Notes: generated from the sequence alone by a model not told the origin. A stretch of DNA of 64,000 nucleotides from Nemertoderma westbladi (GCA_032718475.1 JAUCBJ010002000.1:1-64000); one strand, 5' to 3'; positions 10,401 through 24,514 are shown, counted from the stretch's first letter. Numbers and translations: made by a program.

Positions 10401-12000
10401 TGATCGATCATATATGTTTCATCAGAGAGTACTCAATCATTATTGAGCGGTTTGTTAAATTAATTAAAGTTATATTAAGTATTTGCCTAGTGAAGAATGG
10501 GTCGACATTTTATATACTTTAACCAATGGGCAGCTTTTTTAAACTATGTTTAAAGTTATTATCACTATAAGAAATTCCACTCTCAAATAGATAATATACA
10601 GTATAGACCTTCACCATTTCCCTGCAAAAGTCATAGTCGAAGCAGAGACTGCCTCACCATCAATAAATAACACATAAATAAATTTGATAATGGCAGGTAA
10701 TTAATAATTCACAATATAGAGAACACATACATTCGGTGTTTTTCATTTCTGATTCGTTGTATTCCTTCTGGTGTAATTGTTTCTGGTTTTACATAATTTA
10801 TACTATATTATCTTTGTTTTCAAGTAGATAATGGGTGCATAGAAATTTATTTTATTTTAGTTCAAAATGAAATTTTTTGGTCATACAGTTCGTTTCAACT
10901 CCACATCCCTATTTTAGTCTATTACTATCAGGACCTACCAGCCGATCTCGGTTTAGGAATACAGTAGAAAATGTATATTTGTTAAATATAAAATATAAAA
11001 TAGGTCTTTATTACAATTTTAGTTTCAATTTAATGAATCAACGAATTGAAGCAAGTGGCTTTCTTATCCATTCTTATTTGGCTTGTCGGCAGTAGAGCTC
11101 ACTTTCCTTGCCCAATCACTTTCGAGATTGAGATGGAGAGAGATAAGTTAAGATGTTGGAAATGAATATGTGATATGTCAGTAGGGGAAGACTATAAGAT
11201 ACAAGGTATAATCAAACCTAGGAGGGTTTCCATAAACGGATCAAATAGGGATGGATGCCATTCCATACAGTTTTAACTTACCTATAGATAAGCTTTAATA
11301 ATTTTCCTTGAATTTTAAATCTTCTATCTTTAATAAAGATATGGATTGAAACCATTATAATGTAGAAAAATGCGATTGCGAATTCGTAAAAATGATTATA
11401 CGATTCTGCAATTCATCAAACTATTTTCACTGTCAATTACGATCTTATATTTCATTCTTAAAAATTGCTTTTCTATCCCAATCATAGGGGAATTCAGAAT
11501 TTGCAGGATTTAAGAATGCCCTTTATTTCCCCACAAGAAACATATCTTATATATAGGAGGGTCATTCGACACAATAACAATTTATCACTCTCCAGGGGAA
11601 ATTCGATGCAAATAACAGCTGACTACTCCAAAATTTTAAACTTTGTTATTTATAAATGTTAATGGTGCGGTGTATTTTTCTATTTCTATATATTCGAGTT
11701 AATTAGTTAAGTTCAAACCATCAGTTCGAATCCTAAGGAAGATAGGTGTCAAAGTATTACACAACAAATTGCTAGTTTAATGCGAACTGTCAATTATATG
11801 AGGATGGGGATGGAGAAGATATGATCTCTTACCTTCCCAGGAAGAATGAGGCAGAAAATGAAACTATTAATCTTTTAGAGATGATTATTCCAGGAAATCT
11901 TCCAGATCCAGTTACAGATCCTACAATCCATCCTGCAAGTTCTAATATAGTAATTAAGGGAAGTCCGCCCATAGGGATACATAGATGAGGAGTGAATAGA
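10400..12000. other. AT-rich non-coding interval
   Basis: No ORF with a recognisable domain. A short (AT)n palindromic run is at 10390-10425. Nothing else assigned. Confidence 0.4.
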
Positions 12001-12002
12001 CA

Positions 12003-12540
12003 ATATATTATTATTATTATTGACGTACATGGACATTCCAATATTATAGCAATGCACAGTACAGATAAAGACTAATATAAGATAGATATAGATATAATAG
12101 CACAATATAAGATAAATCATACAGTAGTGGCCTAAAATAATAATGGTAATATAGGAATACAGCCTAATACGTATAAAGCAGAATATAGTTGTAACAAATG
12201 GATACCGCCTAGTATGTAGAAACAAAGTTACGTATTGCACCCAATTCTTCATAAGTAAACCCGGGTACCTCAAGGTCACCACTTCTTAACACATTGCATA
12301 ATTCTCTACAAAGATGAATACGCCAACTAGAGTCAATAGGATGAATTGCATAGTGCTTCACAGCCTCCCATCTGTCAATACCGTCATATGCTGCCACTGT
12401 ACTCAACCCTACAGTACTTGGCCGTCTTTAACCACTCGCTACAATGAAAGGATATTATGTATATTAACCATGAACCATCACTGCCACAATGATTAATTAA
12501 ACACTCTAGCTACTAATTTAGGTAGGACAGTTACACCCAA
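12003..12540 (-). pseudogene. LINE-C 3' end: ORF C-terminus, 3' UTR and (AAT)n tail
   Basis: The minus strand ORF (12209-12406) ends HLCRELCNVLRSGDLEVPGF then TYEELGAIRNFVSTY, a C-terminal signature of Jockey/CR1-type LINEs. An analogous ending (LCRELVDYNNGFLNIPGF) is at 48735-48959. About 190 bp of 3' UTR leads to an (AAT)n tail at 12003-12020 in minus-strand sense. The 5' part is missing. Confidence 0.75.
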
Positions 12541-12554
12541 AGAGAAATGCGACC

Positions 12555-12655
12555 GGTATATTTATAATTTATTATTGGTGTTATGGGTGAATGAGTAGTT
12601 TCATATTATTATAACTTATTTTTGGGCACAGTTTTTGCAAAGTCGTCAATGTATA
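12555..12655 (-). mobile_element. SINE-1 tail fragment
   Basis: Matches the tail of the SINE-1 copy at 2505-2590 ('tttataatttattattggtg' and 'catattattataac' followed by 'gggcacag'). The tRNA-like head is absent. Confidence 0.6.
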
Positions 12656-12889
12656 ATATATGTATCAGGCTGTTAGGTAACAGTAGCAGGTACCGGAAAT
12701 CTACCAAGTTTGGACAATTGCAAACAGTATTTTATCAATGTTCCTCAATCATGAATTTGAATATGTGTTAAAAGATGCCCAAGACTCTCCGCTTACAATT
12801 GATATAAGTCACATGATTGAGATTAAATGTGTATTTTAATGGATTGAAAATCGCTGTCCATAGAAAGCAAGATAAAACATTATTCAAGT

Positions 12890-13040
12890 ATAATATTTTT
12901 TGTTTCACAATGGTGGGATAAGGATGGATTCTCGGCGAATAGTAAGCTAGAACCCTAGGTCATGTATTTGTATGGATGACCAGGGAAACCTGGGGGTTCT
13001 GGAATAAAGATTATTAATTATTATTATTATTAATCATTTT
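12890..13040 (+). mobile_element. Possible 3' end of a LINE or SINE with (ATT)n tail
   Basis: GC-richer segment ending 'gaataaagattattaattattattattatt', resembling a retroposon 3' UTR with a poly-A signal-like AATAAA and a trinucleotide tail. No coding sequence precedes it, so the assignment is weak. Confidence 0.35.
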
Positions 13041-15895
13041 TATGTGGGGATAACTAGTGAAGGGAATCCGCACATCATGCGTGCTTACTTCGTAGCACGC
13101 ATGGCTTAGCATACATACTGACCATATTAATTATGGGCAGCAGTATAATCGCCACAGTTGTGAAAGTAGGTCAGATGCAGGCAGGGCTATGGGTGAGACT
13201 CGATAAATGGGATATTAAATCGAACAAGTTATGTAAAATATTTAAATTTACATTTTTAAGCCAAAAAGCTTTTATTTTAATTAAATATTTTTATTTTTGA
13301 ATAACATTCCATGCTCAAAGTTGTAAATACATAATACTAGAAACAATCATCAATCAATGCCTACGCACGTATTTTAAAAGCCTTGAACTGTAATCTTATA
13401 ATATGCTAGATATTATAAGATATTATTTTAAGAACATGAAGTAAATATAGTTATTATCATATTAGTTGCTTTAATTACTGGGATACTCCTGCTTTATCAT
13501 AAAATATCATTGAAAAGGGCGGAGTTCTTGGCTTGCTGCATCTCACGTAGATGATATTGAAGAATTACGATTATTGTTATGAGCATAAGTTTGGAGCAGC
13601 TATGCTCCTGATAACTTCCATTCCCTCGATTTCTTCAGTGTTTTCCGCGATAATAATTGCATTCCTGAAGCACTGTATTTCAATCAAGTGTAGTTATACT
13701 ACTACTACTACTACACTGCACATTACACTAATTGCCTGCTTACAGTATCATCAACCCATCCCTCATTATTCTCTTATCTTGTGAATGAGAGGCTGTATCT
13801 AGTATGTAGTAGGCTTGACCTATTTGACAATAATGCCTCTGATAAATATGTAGGGATTTTCGCTACATTTATGAAATCCCACCTACATAACCCACTACCT
13901 CTGCTCATATCTATCCACACTTACATTCCCGTAAATATTCCCCAAAAGCACAACAGCAGTGTATTATTATTATTACACAGGATATTATTGATAGCCGTCT
14001 TAACTCTTCAATTGCTTTCAAAGATAAGCAAGCATACTAGCTTATTAGTTGATTATTTACTTGTAACCAAAACTTGTAATGATACCAATCGTTAAAGCTC
14101 ATATCGTGACAGATTAATTTAAAATGAACTAGGTAAAATAATACAGGGTAAAATAACTAAATTGATACTGTGTATACAACAGCATAATAATCCATACATA
14201 TAATAGAGAGGGCCTACGTGTAGTTACTAAAGCAATAGTAAAAGGAATGAGGTTCCCTGAACACTTAGGGTTGGCCTGTATTATGTATTATATTATTTAA
14301 TTAGTAGGTTGTAATTACTACGACCCACTACAACGACGGTCTTTGGTAATTATTTTACGGATATGGATGATTTCATTATTTGGTTCCGTAATAGGCAACT
14401 CACTTATGACTTTATGAAATATCTAAATAAAATGCACAGAAATATAGAGTTTACAGCTGAATTCTAATCTAAAGGCTCCTTTAGCTATATTGAATTTATG
14501 CAATGTAATATGTAATTACATTAAATGTACATCTCCAATGAAATTTACATTCATCGTTACGAACTGTACAACACCCCCCACCCCCCCCCCAAACATCTTC
14601 CAATAATTAATATTTAGATTGTAAACAAATCTTTACAAACCAATTTGCACCATTTTTTGATAGTTTTGTTTCAGATTAATTCAAAATTGCTTTAATCTCA
14701 ATTGATTGGAGTGCTAGAATTCGAGATACTCCATAATCTATAGTCCTTCAATGGTTACCCTACTGTCAATGGCTACTTTGGATTGTAAGGGAAATGTTTA
14801 CGGAAACGTTGTACTTTCGAGGAGCTACTTACTATATTGGGTATATAATTTTTTTTTTTTGAAGATACACCCCCAGTCGGGGTAAATATAAATTATAATA
14901 TTGGTAATAGGTATGTACGGTAGAATGTAGTTAAGATTACGTACTCGCACAGTAAATCGTAATTAGACTAATAGTTATGGTAAAATAATATATGAAAATT
15001 ATTATAATTAAGCTAGTAAATGCACACAGTCATTAATTATGGTAATAAATTAAATGGGAAGGGAGCTGGTAGTAGAGTTTATTATTTCGCTAGGTCGTGT
15101 AATGAGGGACATTTTGTTTTTAATTAAGGGTCTATAAATGTCTATTTCTTATGTTTTTTTTGATTGATTGATGTGAGCCTGTAAGGGCTCTTATATTTTG
15201 TTCCAGAATGACCGCACACAATTTACAGACAATATTTAAATAAACAGTAGTTCACAAAACAAATTAAAATATAATTCACCTTGATTCACCTTTGTGCAAA
15301 TTAGTGCGTGGTATCGGTCCTCTCATGGATTTTTACAGTAGGTACAGGAGCAGTCAGGAGTCAGTATATGGAATGGAGTCTTGTTTGAGCAAAGTAAGTG
15401 GTGAAAACCGTGGGAGGTGAATCTGGTGATGGTGTGTCTGTATGTCTGTCCCGCGCGTTTCCATGTTGTAGATATAAAAGCTGGACCAGGGATGGGGTAG
15501 TTGGCTCCGAAATTTGATTCTCTGTCTCTCCGATGGGTTCTGTATTGAGTGGTTACTGTCGTTGAAAAAATGTTCCGGGTGTTTGGTAAGAATGTCAACG
15601 CATAAGCTGTTTTCACCTACCAGTTTTAGTGCGAGGGTGGAGGAGGCTGACGTGTGCAGTCTTAACACGTTCGTGGGGCCTTCGCGCAGCACGAGGCCCA
15701 GTTATTAGATACAAATTAAAATTGAGCGACTGTATCACAAAATCAGGTTTTGAGAAATTTACCCACACCACCAATCAATCAAAGAAAGGGGGACAGTACG
15801 TGTTCACCCCCTTTAATCCCCCCCCCCCCAACCTTCCCAACCACCAATACATAACCGGGACATCTACCACCCACGGAAGGGTAGCACGAACTTAT
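13040..15895. other. No gene recognised
   Basis: Short ORFs (up to 112 codons at 15354-15692, minus) lack recognisable domains. Contains a (TAC)n run at 13695-13713, a C-rich tract at 14571-14591 and a C10 run near 15821. Nothing else assigned. Confidence 0.4.
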
Positions 15896-15896
15896 T

Positions 15897-16215
15897 TCCA
15901 ATCGCACGTTAAATATGCAAAGCCAGGTGGTTTATAGGAATATAATAAACGCAGTACTCGTTTTCATTATAAGCCTCTTTGCGTTCGTCCTGTTTTGTAT
16001 TTAAATATATTTCTTAAACGCAGGCTGACGATATTTATAATAATAATAACTAGGGATGCGATCAATATGTGAAGCCAGGTGGTTTATATAATAATTTAGT
16101 CAACGAGGTACTCGTCTTCATTATATGCCTCGTTGCGCTCGTCGCTTGTCCTGTTTTGTCATAAAATATTTTTCCTAAACGCAGACTGACGATCTTTATA
16201 CAGTTATAACTATGC
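15897..16215 (+). repeat. Two-copy ~165-bp satellite-like repeat
   Basis: Unit phrases 'gccaggtggtttata', 'gtactcgt(t/c)ttcattat', 'cctgttttgt' and 'aaacgcag(g/a)ctgacgat' appear twice in order. The same unit occurs in inverted orientation at 34300-34710. Short translations such as LYKPPGFTY are by-products of the repeat. Confidence 0.8.
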
Positions 16216-16219
16216 GAAG

Positions 16220-19200
16220 TTTCGAAACTGTGCGATACATCTATGTGGAGATGTGTGATATGTGGAGATGTGTGATACAACGCCAACGCATCTTATGCCG
16301 ATGTAGTAATATGGGTATTGAAATAATATTAAATCAATGTACACTCTTAAAGCTGCAGCGAAAAAATGTAGCTAATTTCCTAGGTTACATATAAAATAAT
16401 AATATTATTTTTAAGAACATTAATTTTACTACTTTGCAAAAATTCAATTAAAAAATAACCAGACATATACATTGTGGAATAAACTATTTCAGATAAGCCT
16501 ACACAACAGCCATGCCATGGATGGTATTTATGTTATTATATCTGTCATTTACCTGAGATAGCAATACAACACTTATAGTAGAGTCAATACAGGAAGGATG
16601 TTGGGATGTTGGAATGCTGCCTGGGCTGGAATAGCAATACTGGTTGCCTATTACAATTTCTCTCTGGTTAGTCTACAGCCACAACTCCAATAATAATGAC
16701 CAATAATCATTCCCAGCAACTAGCTGCTGCCTTACACACACATCCTTCCATCTTACCAGCATGTTAGCCAATAAATGAGCAGTATTTAATGAGAATCAAT
16801 TTTTTATGACGTTTTAATTACTTTAGATCAATTAAAGACACAATTAATAAAGCAAATAACTTGAACTAATTAAAAACTATAATAGAATGGGGTATGTGGA
16901 TTACATCTGTATAATTTTTAATTATAATTATTTAAATCTTATACTGTAAAACAATTAATTTCCTTTAAAAGGCAGGTTGAAAATGGTGTTTTTACCGTAA
17001 TAACTTAATTAACTAATTAACTGCTATTATCTTAGCTTCTCGAAGGCCACAAGGAAATTCTACTTGGAAAATTTCTAAACTTTTGCCAAACAACATGTGT
17101 ACCAAGTTTGGATAGATTTCATCAAAGATTGGCCGAGTTATTAACGTTTAAAATTGAACACTGCAAAAAAAGCGACAGAACGACAGAACGACAGGTTGAT
17201 TAATGGTACCACTACGCTAAGGCTCACTCACTTCGTGGCTCGCCCCACATATGTTTGATATGGCAGGTTGTTGTTTTATCAAGGTCAATGAGTTTGGGTA
17301 GCGAAAGATATGGGTCAATTTCTTCTAGACTATATGTTACCATTGGTTGTATTTACATTCGGTATATTTTGAGGCCAGTCTCGATTGAAAGAAGGTGTAG
17401 TTTTGAAAGGTAGCAGATGACGCTGTTCGCTTTTTTCTTTTTATCTAAAATATGTTTAGTGAATGGAGCAGAGTGTCGGTCGGAGAGTAATTCTGAGATA
17501 TTCATATTCATTTACTATGTTTACATCATTTCCATCATAGTTGAATTTATCCATCATTGCAAGTCTACCTCCATTTCTAAATTTGATTATTTTTATTTTC
17601 TTCAAGTTTACTTCTATATATAAATATACCCAACTTTTTGGACAGCTTGTTAATGGCCGATTATGCTTTCCTTTTGTGGATGACAGAAGTCTTCATGCAG
17701 TGTTGACGGCAGGAGTAATATTTATGTTCAACAAAGTAGGTTGATTTTATACGGACATACGTTTTTTTTAATAGCTTTAGGACTATTCCACATACTTCAG
17801 TTTACTACTTAAATACCTCATTAAAATTGCACCATTGACTCAATGCTAAATTTGAACCCCGAATTAGAAGAAAAGTGAAATTTTAATTTATATGCAAATT
17901 ACTGCATCTACATTCCTTTGATATGTTTGATTAACTGGGAGTATTGCAGCACTGCAAAGTTTTATTTTCAAACTTATCAAACTTAATCCATTTCAATCTC
18001 GTGTTTGGAAAACAAGATTGAAAGACATGACCAGAATAATTGAAGTGGTGAGTTCGAAAAGGGCCTAAATGACAAATTTGACAATATTTTTTTGCTTAAC
18101 GCTTGTAGTTTTTAAAGTTATACCCATCAGTGAGAGCTATAAAGCTGCATCTTAATTCCTTTTATGAGAAAAACGAAAAACAAAATCTACATTGTCTTGG
18201 ATTGAGTTCGAAAAGGCACTATCTGTGACAGATAGGTCCTTTTAGAACTCATTTGCGAATCAGCTGATTTTGCATTGGAATGTGATAGAGTGAAATTTGA
18301 AATATCAGTATACAAATATGATGACCAGGCCTCATTATTTTTGAGAAATTGCTAATTTATCAAAAATAAGCTATTTTTGAGATATTTTTCATTTTATTTT
18401 TGCTATTTATGCGATGTTGACTAAATCATCCTGTAATGATATTTATTACTCTAAATATTGAAACATGTTTGTTTTTTTTGAGTAAAACCGACCCTTAGTA
18501 CAGTGTTTAACAAACTAAATGTTCAAAATTAAAAATGACAACTACAGTATAAAAGTTCATATTTTACTTGGTAGTTCGCCATTTATTATTAAATCTATTG
18601 AAACTTGTTTGTTACAATTAAACAATTACTACAAATTAGCATAAATTTGCAGCACCACCTAGCGGTGCAGAATTATTTTCACCAAATTTCGCCTGATAGT
18701 TAATGTGGCCCCATCTTTGATCTATCATTTTTAAAAACTTTCATGTGATTAGGTTTTGGGAGTATTATGATTGGGTTTTAAGCGCAATCAAATTTTTTAC
18801 TATTAACTTAGAATTAACTAATATTAAATACCATAAAATAAAATTGTTCTGACCTGTCATGTAGAATAGCATCTTATTTACCTATATTCCAAATTATAGC
18901 CAAAACCAAACAATTTTGAAACGCTGAGAGTGATAAATCGAAGAGTTGTCCGAAAGTGGTGTAAGTAGTACAGTACAGTAGTACTAGTGCAGTAGTACAC
19001 ATTACACACCCTTATAGAGTGAGCTCTTACATCTCTCTTGTCAGCGTGTATTGGTGGCCTATTTCTGTATTTATTAGTTCTATAGAATAATCCACACGAG
19101 ACCACCCCCCCCCCCCCCCCCCCCCCATTTCACAGATTTGTCATGAATTTGTATATAGGTAGACATCCACCCCCGCCCCCACCCCCATCTTTATGTTAAA

Positions 19201-19450
19201 ATTTGACTTATTTACGTCCATCGGGGCCATTGGAACATACGATTAACGTAATTAATTATTTGTAATAATTATATTGTTGTGCTATAATTATAAAACATTT
19301 ATTGTGTGTACAATGGGCTACGGTCCGATTAAATAAAAGTAATAATTATAATTAATATATTTATAATGATTTAATAATAATCACATCCTACTCTTTCAAT
19401 CCCATCCTTATAATTAATTATCATTTACACATTCATTGTAGTAAAAATTA
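16220..19450. other. Mostly featureless AT-rich sequence
   Basis: No domain-bearing ORF. A strong hairpin at 18204-18250 and a C-run at 19105-19127 are listed separately or in findings. ORFs at 17417-17744 are hydrophobic-looking but not recognisable. Confidence 0.4.
18204..18250. repeat. Perfect-core hairpin
   Basis: Arms GAGTTCGAAAAGG and CCTTTTAGAACTC flank an inner CTATCTG/CAGATAG pair with a TGA loop. The outer arm phrase 'gagttcgaaaaggg' also occurs at 18051, so this may be part of a longer decayed inverted-repeat element. Confidence 0.8.
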
Positions 19451-19529
19451 TCATCCTAATTGATATCATGTATCCTGTGTTTATGGCACCAATACAAAAA
19501 ACCAACCCACAGTGTCCCACGAACATAGA

Positions 19530-21078
19530 CGAAAGTCAATACGGCTACGGCTATGGTTATGGTTACGGCTACAGCTATGGCTACGGCTATGGTACGGCTA
19601 CAGCTATGGCTACGGCTACAGCTATGGCTACGGCTACGGCTACAGCTATGGCTACGGTACGGCTATGGCTACGGCTATGGCCACAGCTATGGCTACGGTA
19701 CAGCTATGGCTATGGTTACGGCTACAGCTATGGCTACAGCTATGGCTACGGTACGGCTATGGCTACGGCTATGGCCACAGCTATGGCTACAGCTATGGCT
19801 ACGGCTATGGCTACAGCTATGGCTACGGCTATGGTTACAGCTATGGCTATGGCTACAGCTATGGCTACGGCTATGGTTACAGCTACGGCTATGGCTACGG
19901 CTATGGTACGGCTACAGCTATGGCTACAGCTATGGTACGGCTATGGCTACGGCTATGGCCACGGCTATGGCTACAGCTATGGCTACAGCTATGGCTATGG
20001 CTACGGCTATGGTTACGGCTACAGCTATGGCTACGGCTATGGTACGGCTACAGCTATGGCTACGGCTACAGCTATGGCTACGGCTATGGTTACGGCTACA
20101 GCTATGGCTACGGTACGGCTACAGCTATGGCTACAGCTATGGCTACAGCTATGGCTACGGTACGGCTACAGCTATGGCTACAGCTATGGCTACAGCTATG
20201 GCTACAGCTATGGCTACAGCTACAGCTATGGCTACGGTATGGCTACAGCTATGGCTATGGCTACAGCTATGGCTACGGTACAGCTATGGCTACGGCTACA
20301 GCTATGACTACGGCTACAGCTATGGCTACGGCTATGGCTACAGCTATGTCTACGGTACGGCTATGGTTACAGCTACGGCTATGGGTACAGCTATGGCTAC
20401 GGCTATGGCTATGGCTATGGCCACGGCTATGGCTACAGCTATGGCTATGGCTACAGCTATGGCTATGGCTACGGCTATGGTTACAGCTACGGCTATGGCT
20501 ATGGCTACGGCTATGGCTACAGCTATGGCTACAGTACGGCTATGGTTACAGCTACGGCTATGGCTACGGCTATGGCTACGGCCACAGCTATGGCTACAGC
20601 TATGGCTACGGCTATGGCTACAGCTACGGCTATGGCTACGGCCACGGCTATGGCTACAGCTATGGCTACGGCTACGGTTACAGCTACGGCTATGGCTACG
20701 GCTATGGTTACAGCTACGGCTATGGCTACGGCTATGGCTACAGCTATGGCTATGGCTACAGCTATGGCTACAGCTATGGCTACGGTACGGCTATGGCTAC
20801 GGCTATGGCTACAGCTATGGCTACGGCTATGGCTACAGCTATGGCTATGGCTATGGTTACAGCCACGGCTACGGCTACAGCTACGGCTATGGCTACGGCT
20901 ACGGTTACAGTACGGCTACGGTTCGGCTACGGTATGGCTATGGTTATGGTATGGCTACGGCTACGGTATGGCTACGGCTATGGCTACAGTACGGCTACGG
21001 TACGGCTATGGCTACGGTACAGCTACGGCACGGCTACGGCTATGGCTATGGCTACGGCTACGGCTATGGTTACAGTTA
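19530..21078 (+). repeat. 1.55-kb GGCTAY hexamer array, open in all three plus-strand frames
   Basis: Roughly 250 units of GGCTAC, GGCTAT and AGCTAT with interspersed 5-nt GGTAC units. Depending on frame it reads Tyr-Gly/Tyr-Ser, Ala-Met/Ala-Thr or Leu-Trp/Leu-Arg repeats. Plus-strand ORFs of 279, 540 and 515 codons (19468-20307, 19512-21134, 19553-21100) overlap it. Each 5-nt unit shifts frame, so no single dipeptide is kept, which argues against one selected protein. The unit itself contains no plus-strand stop, which explains the long ORFs. The longest ends in a short unique tail after 21078 (Ile-Phe-Tyr, Lys/Arg-rich). I favour a minisatellite; a Gly/Tyr-rich structural protein is possible but not supported. 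Confidence 0.9.
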
Positions 21079-21079
21079 T

Positions 21080-22265
21080 ATTTTATTGCGTCGAAGTTAA
21101 AAGAAAGAAGAAGTTAATGTTGCACATCCATTAAAATATCATAAGACAGTTTACAGTAGATCAAAACGGCCTGATGGCCGCATTAAGATTTATAAAATGA
21201 AGAATCAATGTAAAATCAACAAATATTTTTTTATTTTATACAACAACATTAATAGACATCAATAATCAACAAGACAACAATCAATAGACATTGAACATAT
21301 AATTTCATTAATAAATATTGCGAAAACATAATTTAAATTAATTTGAAAAAGGGTTAGAATAAATAATCCATAAACATTCAATGACTCTGAAATGTGTATT
21401 CCCTATTATTCAGCCTATCTATACTCTATACATTATAATCCAAACGTTTTAGCAACTGGTAGAATTGTACTAAATCCAATTGGAGGAATCGATACTCAAC
21501 TGTGGGGAGTCTGAGTCAACGAAAGCGGTTGGGATATGATAACTCGCGGAGCCCGAATGGCAATCTCGTGTCTCTACGCTGAATGCTTTCTAGTAAGATA
21601 GTTTAACCAACTCTATTAGGCAACCAAATATCGTTCATCGTTCAGTCGTTTCTAACAGCGCTTTGCTGCAATACATCAGTGACTACTTCACTAGTTCCGG
21701 TATCATTGTTAGCATTTTGTGGAATCACGCACTCATCTTCAGACCCCCATGATAATTGTTAACACTAACCGTTAGTCGATTCCTCCTTGACTGTTAACAT
21801 CTGATACGGCCCATACAGTTACAAGGTCATTATCCTCATGCCTGAAACCACCAGGTCATATTATCTATGTATATGTACATAATTTTCTTCCTTTGTCAGT
21901 ACCGTCGTAGTAGGCTTATTTGGACCTCAGCGGTTCCATGTACCCCCCATCTCCTCTCCATAGGCCGTTTGCCATATAAATAAGTAAGTATACATTCAGT
22001 GCTGCAGTGCTTGTACCGGTGACTGCTGCACTGTGCTACTGTACAATAGCTATCTGAATGTCGATGTCAACGGGATTCCAAGGCGTACAGTGACATCACG
22101 GCCAATCACAGATTGTTTTCAAATTTTAAATAATTTTTAAACTGAAATCAACAATATCTCGGCTATTTTAACATCTTATTGAATTCTGTAAACGCCATTG
22201 TGTTTCTGTGCTATTATTGCATCTAATTTATCTGGTTTTGAATTTGAGTCATGAACCCCATTATT
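21080..22265. other. No gene recognised
   Basis: Unique-looking AT-rich sequence after the hexamer array. No domain-bearing ORF on either strand. Confidence 0.4.
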
Positions 22266-23824
22266 ACTATAAATATAACATTTGGTCGTCGGCGCACTGA
22301 TGTATGTGGATGTGGAATGTGGTATCTGTGAGGAATTCATAAATGCAGGGAAAGCTGAAGAGTTGGATTTATGCAAGAAACGAGCTAGTGGTTTCTATGT
22401 TCAACTTAAAGTTGCAAAGGATAAAGCCAGGTTTGAAGATAACTTTGATACTATTGCTTTTGCTTCCTGTTGGAGAACTATTATATATGTGTCAGCTTTG
22501 GATGTTTGTATTTGGAGTTTATAGTGCTAAGGCCAGGAAGAATATCATATATGTGTGGCCGGAAAATGAAGGTAGGCAAGCTCTAATGAAGTTACGTTGT
22601 GTTTATTTTATATGGTTTTATGGTTATTTTATAACATTATTATCCTCTCCTTGTGTATTTGTCTATAATGGAATTGTTAAATATGAATCGTTCAATATAT
22701 AGAGCTCTAATGAAGTTGCCACATGCCTCAAACACTATATTGATAATTGTATTGATTTAAAGTTCATAGAGTCTCTTGTTTCAGTGATGGTTGCCGTGGA
22801 CAAAATCATAACTATGTTATGTTATAATGCGATTTTTGCATTCACTCTCCCTTAATTCCTAAGCGCTTTGATAACCAGCATTTCAACGCATTTGAGGGCC
22901 TCCAAAGGAAAGAAGGGCATATAGAGATTCACCAGGAATGGATTGCTATATTTTGCCACAAATTTGATATCGTTGAAATTAATTATACACACTTTCGAAA
23001 CTATAAGGATGTGCTGGCAGGACAGTTCAAGAAAACACTGTCGACCATGGCCGGCGCCAGGATTTTTCTTGGGGGGTGCAGATGTTGAAAAAGCGGACCT
23101 TTTTTGTTACCATCGAAACAAAATATTACACATTGCTGCATTGCACCGGTATCAGTTTAGGCCGCTAACCTAGAAAATTTTACACTTTGTATCAGATAGT
23201 TAGAAAAAGTTAGAGTGAACCTATTAAATGATATGATTAAATGATACTAAATTATGGACGCAATAAAAATTCATCCCTCTCCAGGGGAAATTCCGACACA
23301 AATAAAGTCTGATTACTCTCAAAAATAAAACTGTAACCTGTACTATTGTGTTTAGTTTATTGTTTTGGTTAAAATAACGTGCCACTGTAACCTGCTCCTT
23401 TCCCTAAATTGAGAATTTAACATTGAGGCGGGACATGAATTCGCCAAGGCAGGTTTTGCGTTTCCCTCCTGTCTCCAACGAAGTATTTTGATTTTGATAT
23501 AATAAACCCACCAGTATTCTAACTTATACTGTGAAATACTTCTAACACATTCAAATTAATAAATTTAAAAAATACTTAAAAATCTTACTTAAAAAATATT
23601 TAATTCAACAATAAAACAACCTAGACTTTAATTTGGTTGAACAAATGGTTGATTACTGCAGACTGCTACCGGAATATTGGATGGAGTGAGTAAAACGGAA
23701 TAGGTGATTTTAATTAGATCGGATTTTAATCAACCTTGATTTAACCCTATCTGGCCCGGGCTATTTTACAACGTAATTGGCCCGGGGGGGGGGGGGGGGG
23801 GGTCATTTTAGATCTTGGCTCAAA

Positions 23825-24310
23825 AATTACAATTTTGATGGTATAAGGGTTTACGAGCTCGCTGGTCACGATAAAACTTGTTTAAAATATTTTCTGGCGA
23901 TGCAACCATCATTTTTGGTGCTATTTTGGTCCCCCAGGACGAAACGTAAGTAAAAAAATGTTAAACTAAACAATTTTGTGTTTGTTTTGATAATTCTGAA
24001 TGTATACGGGTTTTCGAGGTCGCTGATCACGATGAAACTAGTTATAAATATTTATGGTAATTCAAACCCAATTTTGGTGCCATTCTGGTGCCCCAGAACG
24101 AAAAGTACAAGTAGCACAAAATTTTAAATTGTAAAATTTTGCCTTTGGTTGGGTAATTCTGAGGCTATACTGTTTTTCAAGGTCGCTGATCACGATACAA
24201 CTCGTTAAAAATCATTCGTGGTAACAAACTATCATTTTTTATCCTTGTCTGGTGGGACAAAAATACAAGTAGCAAAAATTTTCAAATGGCAAAAATCGAA
24301 TTTGGTTGGA
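23825..24310. repeat. Three diverged ~165-bp tandem units
   Basis: Each unit has 'gg(t/c)cgctg(g/a)tcacgat' about 60 bp before 'tttggtgc(t/c)att(t/c)tgg' and a 'gacgaaa(c/a)gta' phrase. The third unit is most decayed. They form part of the body of the hAT-like element. Confidence 0.7.
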
Positions 24311-24514
24311 TAATTATTAGTATTATTATAACAGTATTATTAGTATTACATGAAAACCGTCAATACCATAAACACTAAATGAGGGGAAGTTCCAGGCGCA
24401 TCCTTCGTGTTTGCTTCCTAGCAAACACATCCACAGAGCTGGAGATATTGAAATTAAAGTCATAATGTATTGCGAGAATGGCCAGATTGGACAGCCTCTC
24501 AGAAAGCATTGTTT

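Noticed and set aside
19512-21134. 540-codon ORF as a genuine Gly/Tyr-rich protein gene
   Set aside because: The repeat unit cannot form a plus-strand stop, so long ORFs are expected by composition, and frequent 5-nt units change the dipeptide. No intron, signal peptide or conserved flank supports it.
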